The position numbers and the translations under genes are program-made. A DNA stretch of 64,000 bases from Altererythrobacter aquiaggeris (GTDB lineage Bacteria; Pseudomonadota; Alphaproteobacteria; Sphingomonadales; Sphingomonadaceae): positions 1,674,001-1,738,000 of the forward strand of contig NZ_JBANRL010000001.1 of assembly GCF_037154015.1 (NCBI RefSeq), given 5' to 3'. Positions 45,485 through 53,876 of the stretch are shown here, in pieces. Every line of letters starts with the position of its first letter. Within the stretch, counting starts at the first letter, position 1. Under the pieces are notes generated by a model that was not told the origin of the DNA, did not search any database, and saw nothing but the letters and a program-made list of their open reading frames with translations.

Positions 45485-46045
45485 TCAGTTGTTACGCGGC
45501 GCTCGTGACGACGAATGGTACTGAACGATCTTCCAGCCATCCGCATCATGGGCAAGCACCGAGGTCGCAACGCCTTCGCGGTCGATCACGCGGCCGTCGG
45601 CCAGTTCGATCCGATAGGTGTACGATTCGCGGCCATACGCCATATGTCCCATCCGGGTGACTGCGAGCGTCGGTTCGCCGAAGGTGAAGCTGGTTATTGC
45701 ATCGAGTTCCGGTCCCAGGTGATGCTCCATGTAATACGTGAAGCTGCCTTCCGCCTTGCCGTTTTCGTAAACGAAGGATTCCTCGGCAAACAGCGCGGCC
45801 ATGGCCTCTGCATCGCGCGACGTCAGGGCATCCCGATATGATGTCAGAACCGCCTCGGCTTCCGCAACGTCATCATTCATCGCATCCATATGCTCGGCGT
45901 GGTTCATGCCCTGCTCCGTATGGTCCATCTGCGTCGAAGCCGTAGGGTCCGAGTGCGCGGAATGATCCATGGATTGTGCCAGGGCGGGAGTGCCGCCTGC
46001 AGCCAAGGCCAGGGCGACCGCGCTTAGAGATAGTCTTATCCTCAT
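45485..46045 (-). CDS. Exported SnoaL/DUF4440 (NTF2-like) protein with Met/His region
   Basis: 186 residues. Signal peptide (AVALALAAGGTPALAQ), then a His/Met stretch HSAHSDPTASTQMDHTEQGMNHAEHMDAMN, then an NTF2-like domain: AEAVLTSYRDALTSRDAEAMAALFAEESFVYENG ... VIDREGVATSVLAHDADGWKIVQYHSS. The NTF2 fold usually forms small-ligand or dimer barrels. The metal-rich segment points to copper binding before the folded domain. Sits between CopB and PepSY. Confidence 0.82.
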   Translation of the reverse strand: MRIRLSLSAVALALAAGGTPALAQSMDHSAHSDPTASTQMDHTEQGMNHAEHMDAMNDDVAEAEAVLTSYRDALTSRDAEAMAALFAEESFVYENGKAEGSFTYYMEHHLGPELDAITSFTFGEPTLAVTRMGHMAYGRESYTYRIELADGRVIDREGVATSVLAHDADGWKIVQYHSSSRAPRNN

Positions 46046-46061
46046 TGTATATTTCCTTCTC

Positions 46062-47378
46062 TTAAAACCAGAATCGCATGCCCACGACGTAATTCGTCAC
46101 GCTAGGGTCTTCCCCTGCGGCGCGTGCAAAATCGGCACTCTGACCGATCCGCCACTCCTGGGAGACGCCGACATAGGGCGCGAATTCGCGTGCGAACTCG
46201 TAGCGAAGACGCAGACCTGCCTCGATCCGGTCGAGGCCAGCGCCAATGCCGAGTTCGGGAATATCCTGAGCCGAAAGAGCGATTTCGGCTCGCGGCTGGA
46301 GGATCAGCCGCTGCGTGATGCGCTGATCAAGCTCGCCCTCGAAGCGCGCGGTTACATCACCCTTGTTCGATACGAACGCTGCAACGTCGACCTCGAACTG
46401 GTAGGGAGCAATGCCCTGTATGCCAATGACAGCATGGGTGCGCTCGGGTCCTGTTAAATCCTGGCGCACACCTGTCTGTAGGTCGAAAAAGGGAGCGATC
46501 GCCCGGCTCCAGAGTGCCTGGACTTCGGCTCCCTCGACAGGCTCACCGAAGCTGCCTTCGCCCTCGGATTTGAACCAGAACTTGTCGATATCACCACCAT
46601 AATAGCCCTGGATGTCCCAAAGATATCCATCCACTCCCTCGCGGGCGCGGTATTCGAGCCGGTCGCCCTGAAACCAGAAGCGCATCCCGCCGTCGGTCTC
46701 GCGGACAAGTTCGCGCCGCGCTTCGTTCATGGCTTCCTCGCCCCAGATCGCGACCGCCGCGCGCGCGGGACCGCTCCCGGCTTCGGGAGGAGGCGGCAGC
46801 AGCGGGATATCGTCGTTCGAGCCCATCTGCATCGCCGAATGGTCCATGCCCTGCATATCCTGCGATCCCGTCTGCCCATGGTTCATCTGGCTGTGATCCA
46901 TCTGCCCATGGTCCATCGACGAGTTGCTGGCTTCCGCCTGACCCATGTCGCCTTGGTTCATCTGCGAATGATCCATCGCGCCTTCGGCAGGCGTGCCATG
47001 CGGCATCGAGCCATGATCCATTCCTTCATGACTCCCGGGTGTAGTCTCCGGACGGGCAGCGTCCATCGGCATTGCCATGCCCGAATGACCATCCTGAGCG
47101 GTCGTCGAACCATGAGACATAGTCGAATGGTCCATCGTCGAATGATCCATGGCAACTTCAGGCTGGGCCACTGGTTCGCAAGCTCCTTCGGCTACCGGGT
47201 GCCCCATCGCGCGATGGCGCTGGGCTTCTTCTTCGCACTTTGTCTTGGCGTCAGCCTGCGCCTCGGCGCTCTGCTGCGGCTCCGCCGGCGAATGACCGGC
47301 ATGCTGCGCCGCAGCGGGGGAGGCGAGAACTGAGCCGACTGCGATCGATGCGAGCAGGCTGGTAATACGAATCTTCAT
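46062..47378 (-). CDS. copB: Copper resistance outer-membrane protein CopB
   Basis: 438 residues. Signal peptide (ASIAVGSVLASPAAAQ); a long Met/His-rich section ~70-190 with repeats of the form MDHSTMDHS, MDHGSM, MDHSQM, MNHGQ; then a beta-barrel domain starting GPARAAVAIWGEEAMNEARRELVRETDGG and continuing to YVVGMRFWF, with a terminal aromatic residue. CopB is the outer-membrane partner of CopA in copper resistance and binds Cu through the Met/His repeats. Start overlaps copA's end by 4 bp (ATGA). Confidence 0.92.
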   Translation of the reverse strand: MKIRITSLLASIAVGSVLASPAAAQHAGHSPAEPQQSAEAQADAKTKCEEEAQRHRAMGHPVAEGACEPVAQPEVAMDHSTMDHSTMSHGSTTAQDGHSGMAMPMDAARPETTPGSHEGMDHGSMPHGTPAEGAMDHSQMNQGDMGQAEASNSSMDHGQMDHSQMNHGQTGSQDMQGMDHSAMQMGSNDDIPLLPPPPEAGSGPARAAVAIWGEEAMNEARRELVRETDGGMRFWFQGDRLEYRAREGVDGYLWDIQGYYGGDIDKFWFKSEGEGSFGEPVEGAEVQALWSRAIAPFFDLQTGVRQDLTGPERTHAVIGIQGIAPYQFEVDVAAFVSNKGDVTARFEGELDQRITQRLILQPRAEIALSAQDIPELGIGAGLDRIEAGLRLRYEFAREFAPYVGVSQEWRIGQSADFARAAGEDPSVTNYVVGMRFWF

Positions 47379-49225
47379 GCTTCGCTCCCATCGGGATTGG
47401 CGACAGTGACGATCTGAAACATCCCGGCATGCATGTGGTAGAGAAGGTGGCAGTGGAAGGCCCAGTCGCCCGGCTCGTCCGCCGTCAGGTCGAACTGCGC
47501 GCTGCCGCCCGGCTGCACGTTAACCGTGTGCTTGAGCGGCTGACGATCGGCAGGTGCGCCGTTAACCAGTTCGAAGAAGTGCCCATGCAAGTGGATCGGG
47601 TGCGCCATCATCGTGTTGTTTATCAATTTGACACGCACGCGTTCGTTATAGGCAAAGCGGATCGGCTCGTCGGAGACGGCGGAGAACTTCTTGCCGTCGA
47701 ACGACCACATATAGCGTTCCATGTTCCCGGTGAGATGGATTTCCATCCGCCGCGAGGGAGTCCGCCCCTCCTGATGAGGTGTCAGCGAGCGGAGCTTGCG
47801 ATAGTCGAGGGTGCGGTGGGGGACATCGGCAAGGCCGATGCCGGGGTCGCCCATACGGTCGACCGGGTTCATCGAGACCATGTCGAGACCGGGCCCGACC
47901 TTCACGTCGGGAGGCAGGAGCGATGTATCGCGCATCTGCATACCTCCCGCCATGCCAGCCATTCCGGCCATCTCCGCCGAACCGCCATCCATACCGGACA
48001 TCCCATCCGCGCCAGCCGCTCCGCTCGATCCGTGGTCCATTCCGGCCATACCGCCGGCGCCATGATCCATGCCGGTCATACCGGCATCGTTGCTGCCAGC
48101 CCCGTGGTCCATACCGCTCATGCCCATATCAGCCATGGTCAGAAGCGGGGGATCGCGCAGCGGCGGAATGGCCGCGCGCGCGCCAGGCGCGCTCGCAAGC
48201 GTTGCGATCCCCATTCCGGACCTATCCACCGACTCGGCCACCAATGTGTACGCCTGCTGCTCACCCGGCGTCACGACGACGTCGTAGGTCTCCGCGACGC
48301 CGATCTGGAACTCGTCCACTTCGACCGGCTCGACGTTCTGCCCGTCGGCTTGAACGACGGTCATCGGCAGGCCTGGAATGCGGATATTGAAGAAGGTCAT
48401 GGCCCCGGCATTGATGAAGCGCAGCCGCACGCGCTCGCCCGGACGGAAGAGATATTCCAGATTGTCGAGCGGGCCATGACCGTTCAGCAGGTAAGTGTAG
48501 GCTGGGGCCGACACATCGCTAAGGTCGGTCGGCATCATACGCATTCTCGCCCACATCCGGCGATCCTCGCCCGAAAGCGGATAGTCGTCGGTCCAGGTAT
48601 TCATGTTGTAGTTGAAGTAGCCTTCGCCCTTCTTGAGCTTGTCGAAAATCGTGTGGGGCGACATTTCGCTGAATTCGCTGAGCACCACGATATATTCGCG
48701 GTCCGCCTGGACCGGATCGGGTCCAGCCGGATCCACCACAATGGCGCCGTAATGCCCGGCCTGTTCCTGCAGGCCGCTATGCGAGTGCCACCAGTAGGTG
48801 CCCGACTGGCGCACCGGGAATTCAGCGGTGAAGGTCTCTCCGGGCTTGACGCCGGGGAAGCTTACACCTGGCACCCCGTCGAGTTCGAATGGCACGAGCA
48901 GCCCGTGCCAGTGGATCGAGGTGTCTTCCTCGAGCTGGTTATGGACGTTCAATCGGACGGTCGTGCCTTCCTTCAAACGCAACAACGGGCCGGGGATCGT
49001 GCCGTTGACGGCGATGGCGCCGCCGCGTCTGTTGCCGGTTGCAAAGGCAGACCGCGCGACAGTGAGGTCGATATTCGGCCCGGATACTTCATCCAGCCCT
49101 TTGCGGGCGTTTCCTGCAAGGATGTCCGCGCCGCGCGCCCAGGCCGGCATGGCACCGGAGAGACCAAGCAGGCCCAGCCCGCTAGCACTTGTTCCAAGGA
49201 ATCTTCGGCGATTGAGGGCAGGCAT
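47375..49225 (-). CDS. copA: Copper resistance multicopper oxidase CopA
   Basis: 616 residues with a Tat leader (NRRRFLGTSASGLGLLGL). Copper ligands: HWHG 105-108, WHSHS 146-150, HPIHLHGHF 542-550 and HCHLLYHMHAGM 591-602 (type 1, 2 and 3 copper sites). A Met/Gly/His-rich insert at about 364-431 (repeats of the form GMDHG) is the copper-sequestering part. It oxidises Cu(I) in the periplasm. Transcribed leftward together with CopB; the TTGAGGG/CGTAT promoter at 49257-49284 lies 32 bp upstream of the ATG and overlaps the end of the ECF sigma gene. Confidence 0.95.
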   Translation of the reverse strand: MPALNRRRFLGTSASGLGLLGLSGAMPAWARGADILAGNARKGLDEVSGPNIDLTVARSAFATGNRRGGAIAVNGTIPGPLLRLKEGTTVRLNVHNQLEEDTSIHWHGLLVPFELDGVPGVSFPGVKPGETFTAEFPVRQSGTYWWHSHSGLQEQAGHYGAIVVDPAGPDPVQADREYIVVLSEFSEMSPHTIFDKLKKGEGYFNYNMNTWTDDYPLSGEDRRMWARMRMMPTDLSDVSAPAYTYLLNGHGPLDNLEYLFRPGERVRLRFINAGAMTFFNIRIPGLPMTVVQADGQNVEPVEVDEFQIGVAETYDVVVTPGEQQAYTLVAESVDRSGMGIATLASAPGARAAIPPLRDPPLLTMADMGMSGMDHGAGSNDAGMTGMDHGAGGMAGMDHGSSGAAGADGMSGMDGGSAEMAGMAGMAGGMQMRDTSLLPPDVKVGPGLDMVSMNPVDRMGDPGIGLADVPHRTLDYRKLRSLTPHQEGRTPSRRMEIHLTGNMERYMWSFDGKKFSAVSDEPIRFAYNERVRVKLINNTMMAHPIHLHGHFFELVNGAPADRQPLKHTVNVQPGGSAQFDLTADEPGDWAFHCHLLYHMHAGMFQIVTVANPDGSEA

Positions 49226-49256
49226 AGGGGGCTCCTGAAAATGCGTATACCGTCAC

Positions 49257-49284
49257 ATACGCGGTCAGCTGCCCTACCCCTCAA
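49257..49284 (-). promoter_or_regulatory. Putative ECF promoter for copA (TTGAGGG-N16-CGTAT)
   Basis: Minus-strand -35 TTGAGGG (49284-49278) and -10 CGTAT (49261-49257) with 16 bp between. The whole of the -35 lies in the 3' end of the sigma-factor gene. The transcript would begin roughly 25 bases before the copA ATG. Confidence 0.65.
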
Positions 49285-49840
49285 ACTTTTCGAACCGCTC
49301 CTTCAGCCGGTTGCGCGCACGATAGATGCGCGTCTCGACGGCTTTCTCGGTGGTGCCGAGCAGCTCGGCAGCCTCGGCCTGGCTGTACCCCTCGACAGTG
49401 ACCAGCACGAGCGCCTCTTGTAGGCGCACCGGCAAGCGCCCGATTTCGGCCTGGACCAGCCGCAGCTGTTCGCGGGCTCCGGCAACATTTTCGGGATTAG
49501 GGGCATCGTCGGCAACGGCGTCGGCTTCCCGGCCGCTCGGCAAGCCAAGGAAGCCCGCAACTTTCCTCCGGCGAAGCTTGTCGCGGCACTTGTTGAGAAC
49601 GATTGTCGTCAAATAGGGACCGATGGGCTTGCTCGGGTCGAGGCGATGCCGTGTCAGCCAGACCGAAGCGAGACCGTCCTGGACGACATCTTCGGCCAGC
49701 GATGGTGAACCCAGCATACGCGTGGCAAACGCGATCAACCGGGCGATCTCGCTCTCGACGAGAGCTGTGAACGCTGGCTTGTCACCCGCTATCGCCCGCC
49801 CGATCAGCGCTTCGTTCGAAGTGTCATCCACCGCTGCCAA
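49274..49840 (-). CDS. ECF sigma factor (CnrH-like)
   Basis: 188 residues. Region 2 contains AEDVVQDGLASVW and a -10-binding segment; region 4 contains PVRLQEALVLVTVEGYSQAEAAELLGTTEKAVETRIYRARNRLK (HTH, -35 binding). With the anti-sigma and periplasmic sensor genes just upstream it forms a CnrYXH-type circuit in which metal in the periplasm causes release of the sigma factor. The predicted targets have a TTGAGGG-N16-CGTA promoter, including the promoter of its own operon. Confidence 0.9.
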   Translation of the reverse strand: MAAVDDTSNEALIGRAIAGDKPAFTALVESEIARLIAFATRMLGSPSLAEDVVQDGLASVWLTRHRLDPSKPIGPYLTTIVLNKCRDKLRRRKVAGFLGLPSGREADAVADDAPNPENVAGAREQLRLVQAEIGRLPVRLQEALVLVTVEGYSQAEAAELLGTTEKAVETRIYRARNRLKERFEKFEG

Positions 49841-49846
49841 GGCTGG

Positions 49847-50281
49847 TCAGTCACGCGGATCGCGCGTGAGGGCCGCGGACACTTTCCGGTCGAACTGGAG
49901 CTGCTGATCGGGATCGAGAATTTCCCGCATATCGAAGACGTGCCGCACGGTCGCTTTCTGCAATTCGCCCATGCGCGCATGCACCTCGTCGATCGCGGCA
50001 CTGACTTCGGGCCCGTATTCGTGCTCGGTTTCCATTGCCTGGGCGAGCTGTGCGTTGGCTGCGCGCGCAGAGGCTTCGAGCCTTGCCTGTTCTACCGCGA
50101 AACGCGCTTCGAGCGCATCGAGCCGCTCCTCCTGGTCAGCCGTGAGCGAGAGTTCATCGTGCACGAACTGGTGCAGGCTGTCCTCGGCATCGTCGTTGGA
50201 CCAGCGATCGGCGGCAAGCGCTCCGAGGCATCCGGCGAGCGCCGCCAGCAGAACCGCGAGGACAAGGTGAAACTTCTTCAA
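49847..50281 (-). CDS. Periplasmic heavy-metal sensor (CnrX-like)
   Basis: 144 residues with an N-terminal anchor (FHLVLAVLLAALAGCLGALAA), then a helical periplasmic domain: DDAEDSLHQFVHDELSLTADQEERLDALEARF, EQARLEASARAANAQLAQAM and VSAAIDEVHARMGELQKATVRHVFDMREILDPDQQLQFDRK. This is the CnrX/CpxP-like four-helix bundle that binds metal via His/Glu residues and controls an anti-sigma factor. 4 bp precede the anti-sigma stop; 7 bp follow to the sigma ATG. Confidence 0.87.
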   Translation of the reverse strand: MKKFHLVLAVLLAALAGCLGALAADRWSNDDAEDSLHQFVHDELSLTADQEERLDALEARFAVEQARLEASARAANAQLAQAMETEHEYGPEVSAAIDEVHARMGELQKATVRHVFDMREILDPDQQLQFDRKVSAALTRDPRD

Positions 50282-50284
50282 CGC

Positions 50285-50581
50285 CTATGATCCCACATGA
50301 AGCAAAGCAGCGGGTGACAGGGATTCTCCGCCAACGAGGCTCTCGCCAACAATTTCTGTAGGAGCGCCATATTCGGAAGGCCATCCGCTGGTCCCTGCGC
50401 CAGCTGCCAGCCCGACGACAAACAGACCGGCGAACAAGGCCATTCTGCGTCGCTGATCGACAATTTCGCCAAGCTGTCCCGCGCGCTGCCAGACGCCGTT
50501 CATGAAGTCGGGCGGCACGTCGCCAGCCTTCTGCGAGGCCATGGTGCCGAGCATCGCATCGAGTGTCTGATTTTCACGCAT
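50285..50581 (-). CDS. Anti-sigma factor (CnrY-like)
   Basis: 98 residues. The N-terminal 45 residues are polar and helical (RENQTLDAMLGTMASQKAGDVPPDFMNGVWQRAG), suitable for binding a sigma factor; one membrane helix follows (MALFAGLFVVGLAAGAGTSG) and a short periplasmic tail. This order (anti-sigma, sensor, sigma) is that of cnrYXH. Its own promoter is at 50611-50638. Probably keeps the sigma factor at the membrane until the sensor detects excess metal. Confidence 0.8.
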   Translation of the reverse strand: MRENQTLDAMLGTMASQKAGDVPPDFMNGVWQRAGQLGEIVDQRRRMALFAGLFVVGLAAGAGTSGWPSEYGAPTEIVGESLVGGESLSPAALLHVGS

Positions 50582-50610
50582 CCCTTGCTCCTGTCGGTTG
50601 CACGGTTCCT

Positions 50611-50638
50611 ATACGCGACACTTCGCGCAAACCCTCAA
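50611..50638 (-). promoter_or_regulatory. Putative ECF promoter for the anti-sigma/sensor/sigma operon
   Basis: Minus-strand TTGAGGG (50638-50632) and CGTAT (50615-50611) with 16 bp between. It is 30 bp upstream of the anti-sigma ATG and back-to-back with the rightward promoter at 50648, so the circuit should be autoregulated. Confidence 0.68.
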
Positions 50639-50647
50639 GTTTCTTTT

Positions 50648-50675
50648 TTGAGGGCTGCGGGTTGGCGACGCGTAA
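50648..50675 (+). promoter_or_regulatory. Putative ECF promoter for the methyltransferase operon
   Basis: Plus-strand TTGAGGG (50648-50654) and CGTAA (50671-50675) with 16 bp between, 55 bp upstream of the methyltransferase ATG. With the promoter at 50611-50638 it makes a divergent pair with the -35 elements 9 bp apart. Confidence 0.65.
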
Positions 50676-50730
50676 GAGGAGATATCTGTAGCAACAGCGG
50701 CAAGTACCAGCGTCGAATGGGAGCCATGGC

Positions 50731-51417
50731 ATGAAAGATGCGGCAGTTCCGCCAAAAGAGCGCGAGTTCACTCCGCCCTTGGGCAAAAACTGGCTCACGC
50801 CGCTCTATGATCGCGCGATCGCAATCTTTACGCGCGAGAGCCGGTGGCGCCGCGCAATCGTCGAAGAGGCCGCATTGGTGCCCGGCGACAAGGTCATTGA
50901 TGTCGGGTGCGGCACCGGGACCTTGCTCAAGGCGCTGATGGCCAGTTGTCCCGAAGCCGGCTTCATCGGCGTTGAGCCAGACCCCGCAGCGCTGGTTATC
51001 GCGCAGCGCAAATTCGGGGCCGGAGTCGATCTGGTCCGTTGGCACAACGGCTTTCTCGACAGTCTCGAGCTTTCCGGCGGCTGGCAACCAGATAAGATCG
51101 TCAGCAGCCTCGTCCTTCACCAGGTGCCCGTATCGCAAAAGCGCGCGATCCTCGAGCAGATCGAGAACCTGCTGGCCCCCGGGGGCATGGCGCTGATTGC
51201 CGACTATATGCGGCAAGATGCTCCACTCATGCGCGCGCTGTTCCGTTCGAGCGTTCAGCTTCTCGACGGCGTGAAGGACACCCAGCCGAGCGCCGACGGA
51301 GCCGTCGAGAAATTGCTCGCCGAGATTTTCGCGGACACCGAATTGCTCGATCGTATCCATACCGCGACCGGAACCATTTCTCTCTGGCGCGGCATCAAGA
51401 AAGGCAATGTTCAATGA
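50731..51417 (+). CDS. Class I SAM-dependent methyltransferase
   Basis: 228 residues. Motif I KVIDVGCGTGTLLKALM, motif II GVEPDPAALVIAQRK, and SLVLHQVPVSQKRAILEQIENLLAPGGMALIADY. It resembles ubiquinone/menaquinone-type or metalloid-type methyltransferases, but it lacks the cysteines expected for arsenite methylation. No signal peptide. It overlaps the DUF411 gene by ATGA. A role in copper stress is suggested by its promoter (same motif as copA). Confidence 0.85.
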   Translation: MKDAAVPPKEREFTPPLGKNWLTPLYDRAIAIFTRESRWRRAIVEEAALVPGDKVIDVGCGTGTLLKALMASCPEAGFIGVEPDPAALVIAQRKFGAGVDLVRWHNGFLDSLELSGGWQPDKIVSSLVLHQVPVSQKRAILEQIENLLAPGGMALIADYMRQDAPLMRALFRSSVQLLDGVKDTQPSADGAVEKLLAEIFADTELLDRIHTATGTISLWRGIKKGNVQ

Positions 51418-51881
51418 ACCTCATGAAAGACTCGAGACCGCTGCGCCGTTCGCTGGCGGCCTCGCTCCTCCTCGCCCTTGCAGCCTGCTCGAATGCAGCC
51501 CAGGCCGCGACCTACACCATGTACCGCGACGCAGGATGCGGCTGCTGTCTCAACTGGGCCGGTCACGTCGAACATGGGCTCGAAGCAGAGGTCGCCTCGG
51601 TCGACACCGACGACATGGCTGCGCTCAAGACAGCCAGGGGTGTGCCGCAGGATCTGTGGTCGTGTCACACGATGGAAGTCGATGGCTATATCATCGAAGG
51701 CCACGTGCCCGCCGGTGCGGTCGCGAAGCTATTGCGCGAACGGCCTGAGGGCGTTGCCGGTCTGGCCGTGCCCGGAATGCCGCTTGGCTCGCCCGGAATG
51801 GAAGTCGGGGACCAGGTGCAGCCTTATGACGTCATCGCCTTCGGTCCAGGCGGGCGGAGCGTGTTCGCATCCTACCCGTGA
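51414..51881 (+). CDS. DUF411 family metal-binding protein
   Basis: 155 residues with a lipoprotein-type leader (LLALAACSNAAQA). The DUF411 signature is clear: YRDAGCGCCLNWAGHVE near the N-terminus and SCHTMEVDGYIIEGHVPA later, plus AVPGMPLGSPGME near the end. The CGCC and Met/His residues are probable copper ligands. It is the second gene of the unit with the methyltransferase. It is exported and likely binds copper in the periplasm. Confidence 0.88.
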   Translation: MNLMKDSRPLRRSLAASLLLALAACSNAAQAATYTMYRDAGCGCCLNWAGHVEHGLEAEVASVDTDDMAALKTARGVPQDLWSCHTMEVDGYIIEGHVPAGAVAKLLRERPEGVAGLAVPGMPLGSPGMEVGDQVQPYDVIAFGPGGRSVFASYP

Positions 51882-51925
51882 CTATGGACGAGCCAGTTTC
51901 GTGCCAACTCTAAAGGAGGACCATC

Positions 51926-52201
51926 ATGTCAGACTATTCGGTCAAAACTTCAATACTGATATGGGGCTGGACGCTCAGTCTCTTCCTGCTTTTCAGCTAC
52001 CTAATCTGCATCGGTTTCGGCCTGCTCGCGCCCGAACAGGCGCACATGCACGATGCGTGGGCGCCGCTGCTTCCCGGTTTCGAATGGCTGACCCTCTCGG
52101 GCTTTTTGGCAGGCGCTCTCGGCAGCTTTCTGTACGGTTGGTACATCGCGGTCATTGGGGTGCCACTGCTGCGATTTTTCCGTAACCGGTTCAGGACGTA
52201 G
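51926..52201 (+). CDS. DUF5676 family small membrane protein
   Basis: 91 residues with two to three membrane helices (WTLSLFLLFSYLICIGFGLL, GFEWLTLSGFLAGALGSFLYGWYIAVIGVPLL) joined by a loop with HMHDAW. The pattern, together with the neighbouring DUF411 gene, matches DUF5676 proteins that often lie in copper islands. Preceded by AAGGAGG. No biochemical role is known. Confidence 0.75.
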   Translation: MSDYSVKTSILIWGWTLSLFLLFSYLICIGFGLLAPEQAHMHDAWAPLLPGFEWLTLSGFLAGALGSFLYGWYIAVIGVPLLRFFRNRFRT

Positions 52202-52335
52202 TAAATCGGCGGCGATGGACGCGTGCCTTGATACTCGCCGAGCATTTTCAGCTGCGCAAGCAGTCCGCTTTGGGCCGCAATTTGCTCGAGCGCCCCGAGC
52301 AAAACGCAACCCTCCGGATTTGTCCTGAAATATTT

Positions 52336-52363
52336 TTGAGGGATGAGCCCCGGCTGAACGTAC
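52336..52363 (+). promoter_or_regulatory. Putative ECF promoter for the APC transporter gene
   Basis: TTGAGGG (52336-52342) and CGTAC (52359-52363) with 16 bp between, 49 bp upstream of the transporter start. Fourth copy of the pattern, less exact at the -10. Confidence 0.55.
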
Positions 52364-52412
52364 TGTCCGGCATGATCTTTCTTGAACGGGAGACCATCGA
52401 CAGGGGAAAGTC

Positions 52413-53765
52413 TTGCAAGACCATGAGCACGAGAATCAAAGCGAGACAGCTGGCTCGATAACCCTGCTGGGCGGCGTGGCGATGGGAACCGGCGTCATGA
52501 TCGGTGCCGGCATATTCGCGCTGACCGGGCAGATCGCCGAGCTTGCCGGTCCGCTCTTCCCCTTATCCTTCATCGCTGGCGCGCTGGTAACCTCGCTGGC
52601 GGCCTACAGCTATATCAAGATGTCGAACAAATGGCCGTCTTCGGGCGGCATCGCGATGATCTTGCAAAAAGCATACGGACCCGGCGTGATCGCCGCCTCT
52701 GCCTCGCTCCTGATGGCGCTCTCGATGGTCATCAATGAAAGCCTCGTGGCCCGCACCTTCGCGACTTATGCGCTGCGCCCGTTCGGCCTCGAAAGCAGCG
52801 GGTGGCTCGTTTCTCTCGCAGCGCTTGCCCTCATCATCTTCGCCTATCTCGTCAATGCAGCGGGCAACAAGTCGGTAAGCGGCTTCTCGCTCATCATGTC
52901 CGCCATCAAGATCGGCGGCATCGCGCTGTTCGCAGTCGCGGCGATCTGGGCCAGCGGTTTTTCATCAGGCGCGTTTTCGCAGCCCGTTTCGCTGACGAAT
53001 GCAGAAGCCATGCTCGCCTCTGTTGCTTTCTCGATCCTCGCCTTCAAGGGCTTCACCACGATTACCAATAGCGGCGGCGAAATCATCGACCCGCACAAGA
53101 ATGTCGGTCGGACCATCATGATCTCGATCGCGGTCTGCATCGTGATCTATCTGCTCGTCGCATTGGCGGTGGGTTCGAGCCTGAGCATATCCGAGATCGT
53201 CGAGGCGCGCGATTATTCGCTCGCGGCAGCGGCGCGTCCGGCGCTGGGTGAGCTGGGCTTCTATTTCACCGTCGCGATCGCGATCGCCGCCACGACTTCG
53301 GGCGTGATCGCGAGCGTATTTGCTGTGTCGCGCATGCTTGCGATGCTGACCGACATGAAGATGATCCCGCACAGCCATTTCGGCATGAGCGGCGGAATTC
53401 GCAGCCACATGCTGGTCTATACGGTGGTCATTGCCGGGACGCTTGCCGTCCTGTTCGATCTGTCGCGGATCGCCTCGCTGGGCGCCTTCTTCTACCTCGT
53501 CATGGATATGCTGGTGCATTGGGGCGTCCTGCGTCACCTGCGCAAGGAAGTCGGCGCGCGCGCAACAATACTTCTTACAGCACTCGCGGCAGATGGCGTG
53601 GTCCTTGCAGCCTTTGCCGCGGCCAAATTGCGCAGCGATCCTGCCGTTGTCGCCTATGCGGCGATCGGCATCGTCGCAGTCTTCATGGGAGAATGGATTT
53701 ACCTTTCGGACAATTCCGAAGCGCCCGCTTCTCACAAAGATGATCGGTCAGAAGAGAAGAGTTGA
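52413..53765 (+). CDS. APC superfamily permease
   Basis: 450 residues starting at TTG 52413 with AGGGGAAAG upstream. About 12 membrane segments; first helix GGVAMGTGVMIGAGIFALTGQIAELAG is the APC signature with the unwound GAG motif. The N-terminus is His-rich (QDHEHENQSE). It probably moves an amino acid or amine rather than copper, but such permeases recur in copper islands. The C-terminal region is hydrophilic and charged (KDDRSEEKS). No soluble regulatory domain. Confidence 0.83.
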   Translation: MQDHEHENQSETAGSITLLGGVAMGTGVMIGAGIFALTGQIAELAGPLFPLSFIAGALVTSLAAYSYIKMSNKWPSSGGIAMILQKAYGPGVIAASASLLMALSMVINESLVARTFATYALRPFGLESSGWLVSLAALALIIFAYLVNAAGNKSVSGFSLIMSAIKIGGIALFAVAAIWASGFSSGAFSQPVSLTNAEAMLASVAFSILAFKGFTTITNSGGEIIDPHKNVGRTIMISIAVCIVIYLLVALAVGSSLSISEIVEARDYSLAAAARPALGELGFYFTVAIAIAATTSGVIASVFAVSRMLAMLTDMKMIPHSHFGMSGGIRSHMLVYTVVIAGTLAVLFDLSRIASLGAFFYLVMDMLVHWGVLRHLRKEVGARATILLTALAADGVVLAAFAAAKLRSDPAVVAYAAIGIVAVFMGEWIYLSDNSEAPASHKDDRSEEKS

Positions 53766-53876
53766 TGGCAACTTTTCGCTGGGCCTTGAGGCTCTTGCAG
53801 CGGGGTTTTTCGAAACCGTTCACCGAAAACCGGCGTTGAGCACGAGACACGTCAGGCAAAACAGATGGAGCGATTC

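Noticed and set aside
46839-47200. Tandem DNA repeat or CRISPR-like array
   Set aside because: The repetition is the Met/His-rich coding repeat of copB (MDHS/MDHG units), with uneven spacing and no unique spacers.
47429-49423. Long plus-strand frame opposite copA
   Set aside because: It is the antisense of a well-supported multicopper oxidase and carries no recognisable protein features.
51997-52309. Possible small regulator gene on the minus strand in the 52.2-52.4 kb gap
   Set aside because: The frames overlap the DUF5676 gene and have no HTH or other domain; no ribosome site seen.
52448-53765. Copper-specific transporter
   Set aside because: The protein is APC-type with no metal motif; only its location and promoter link it to copper.
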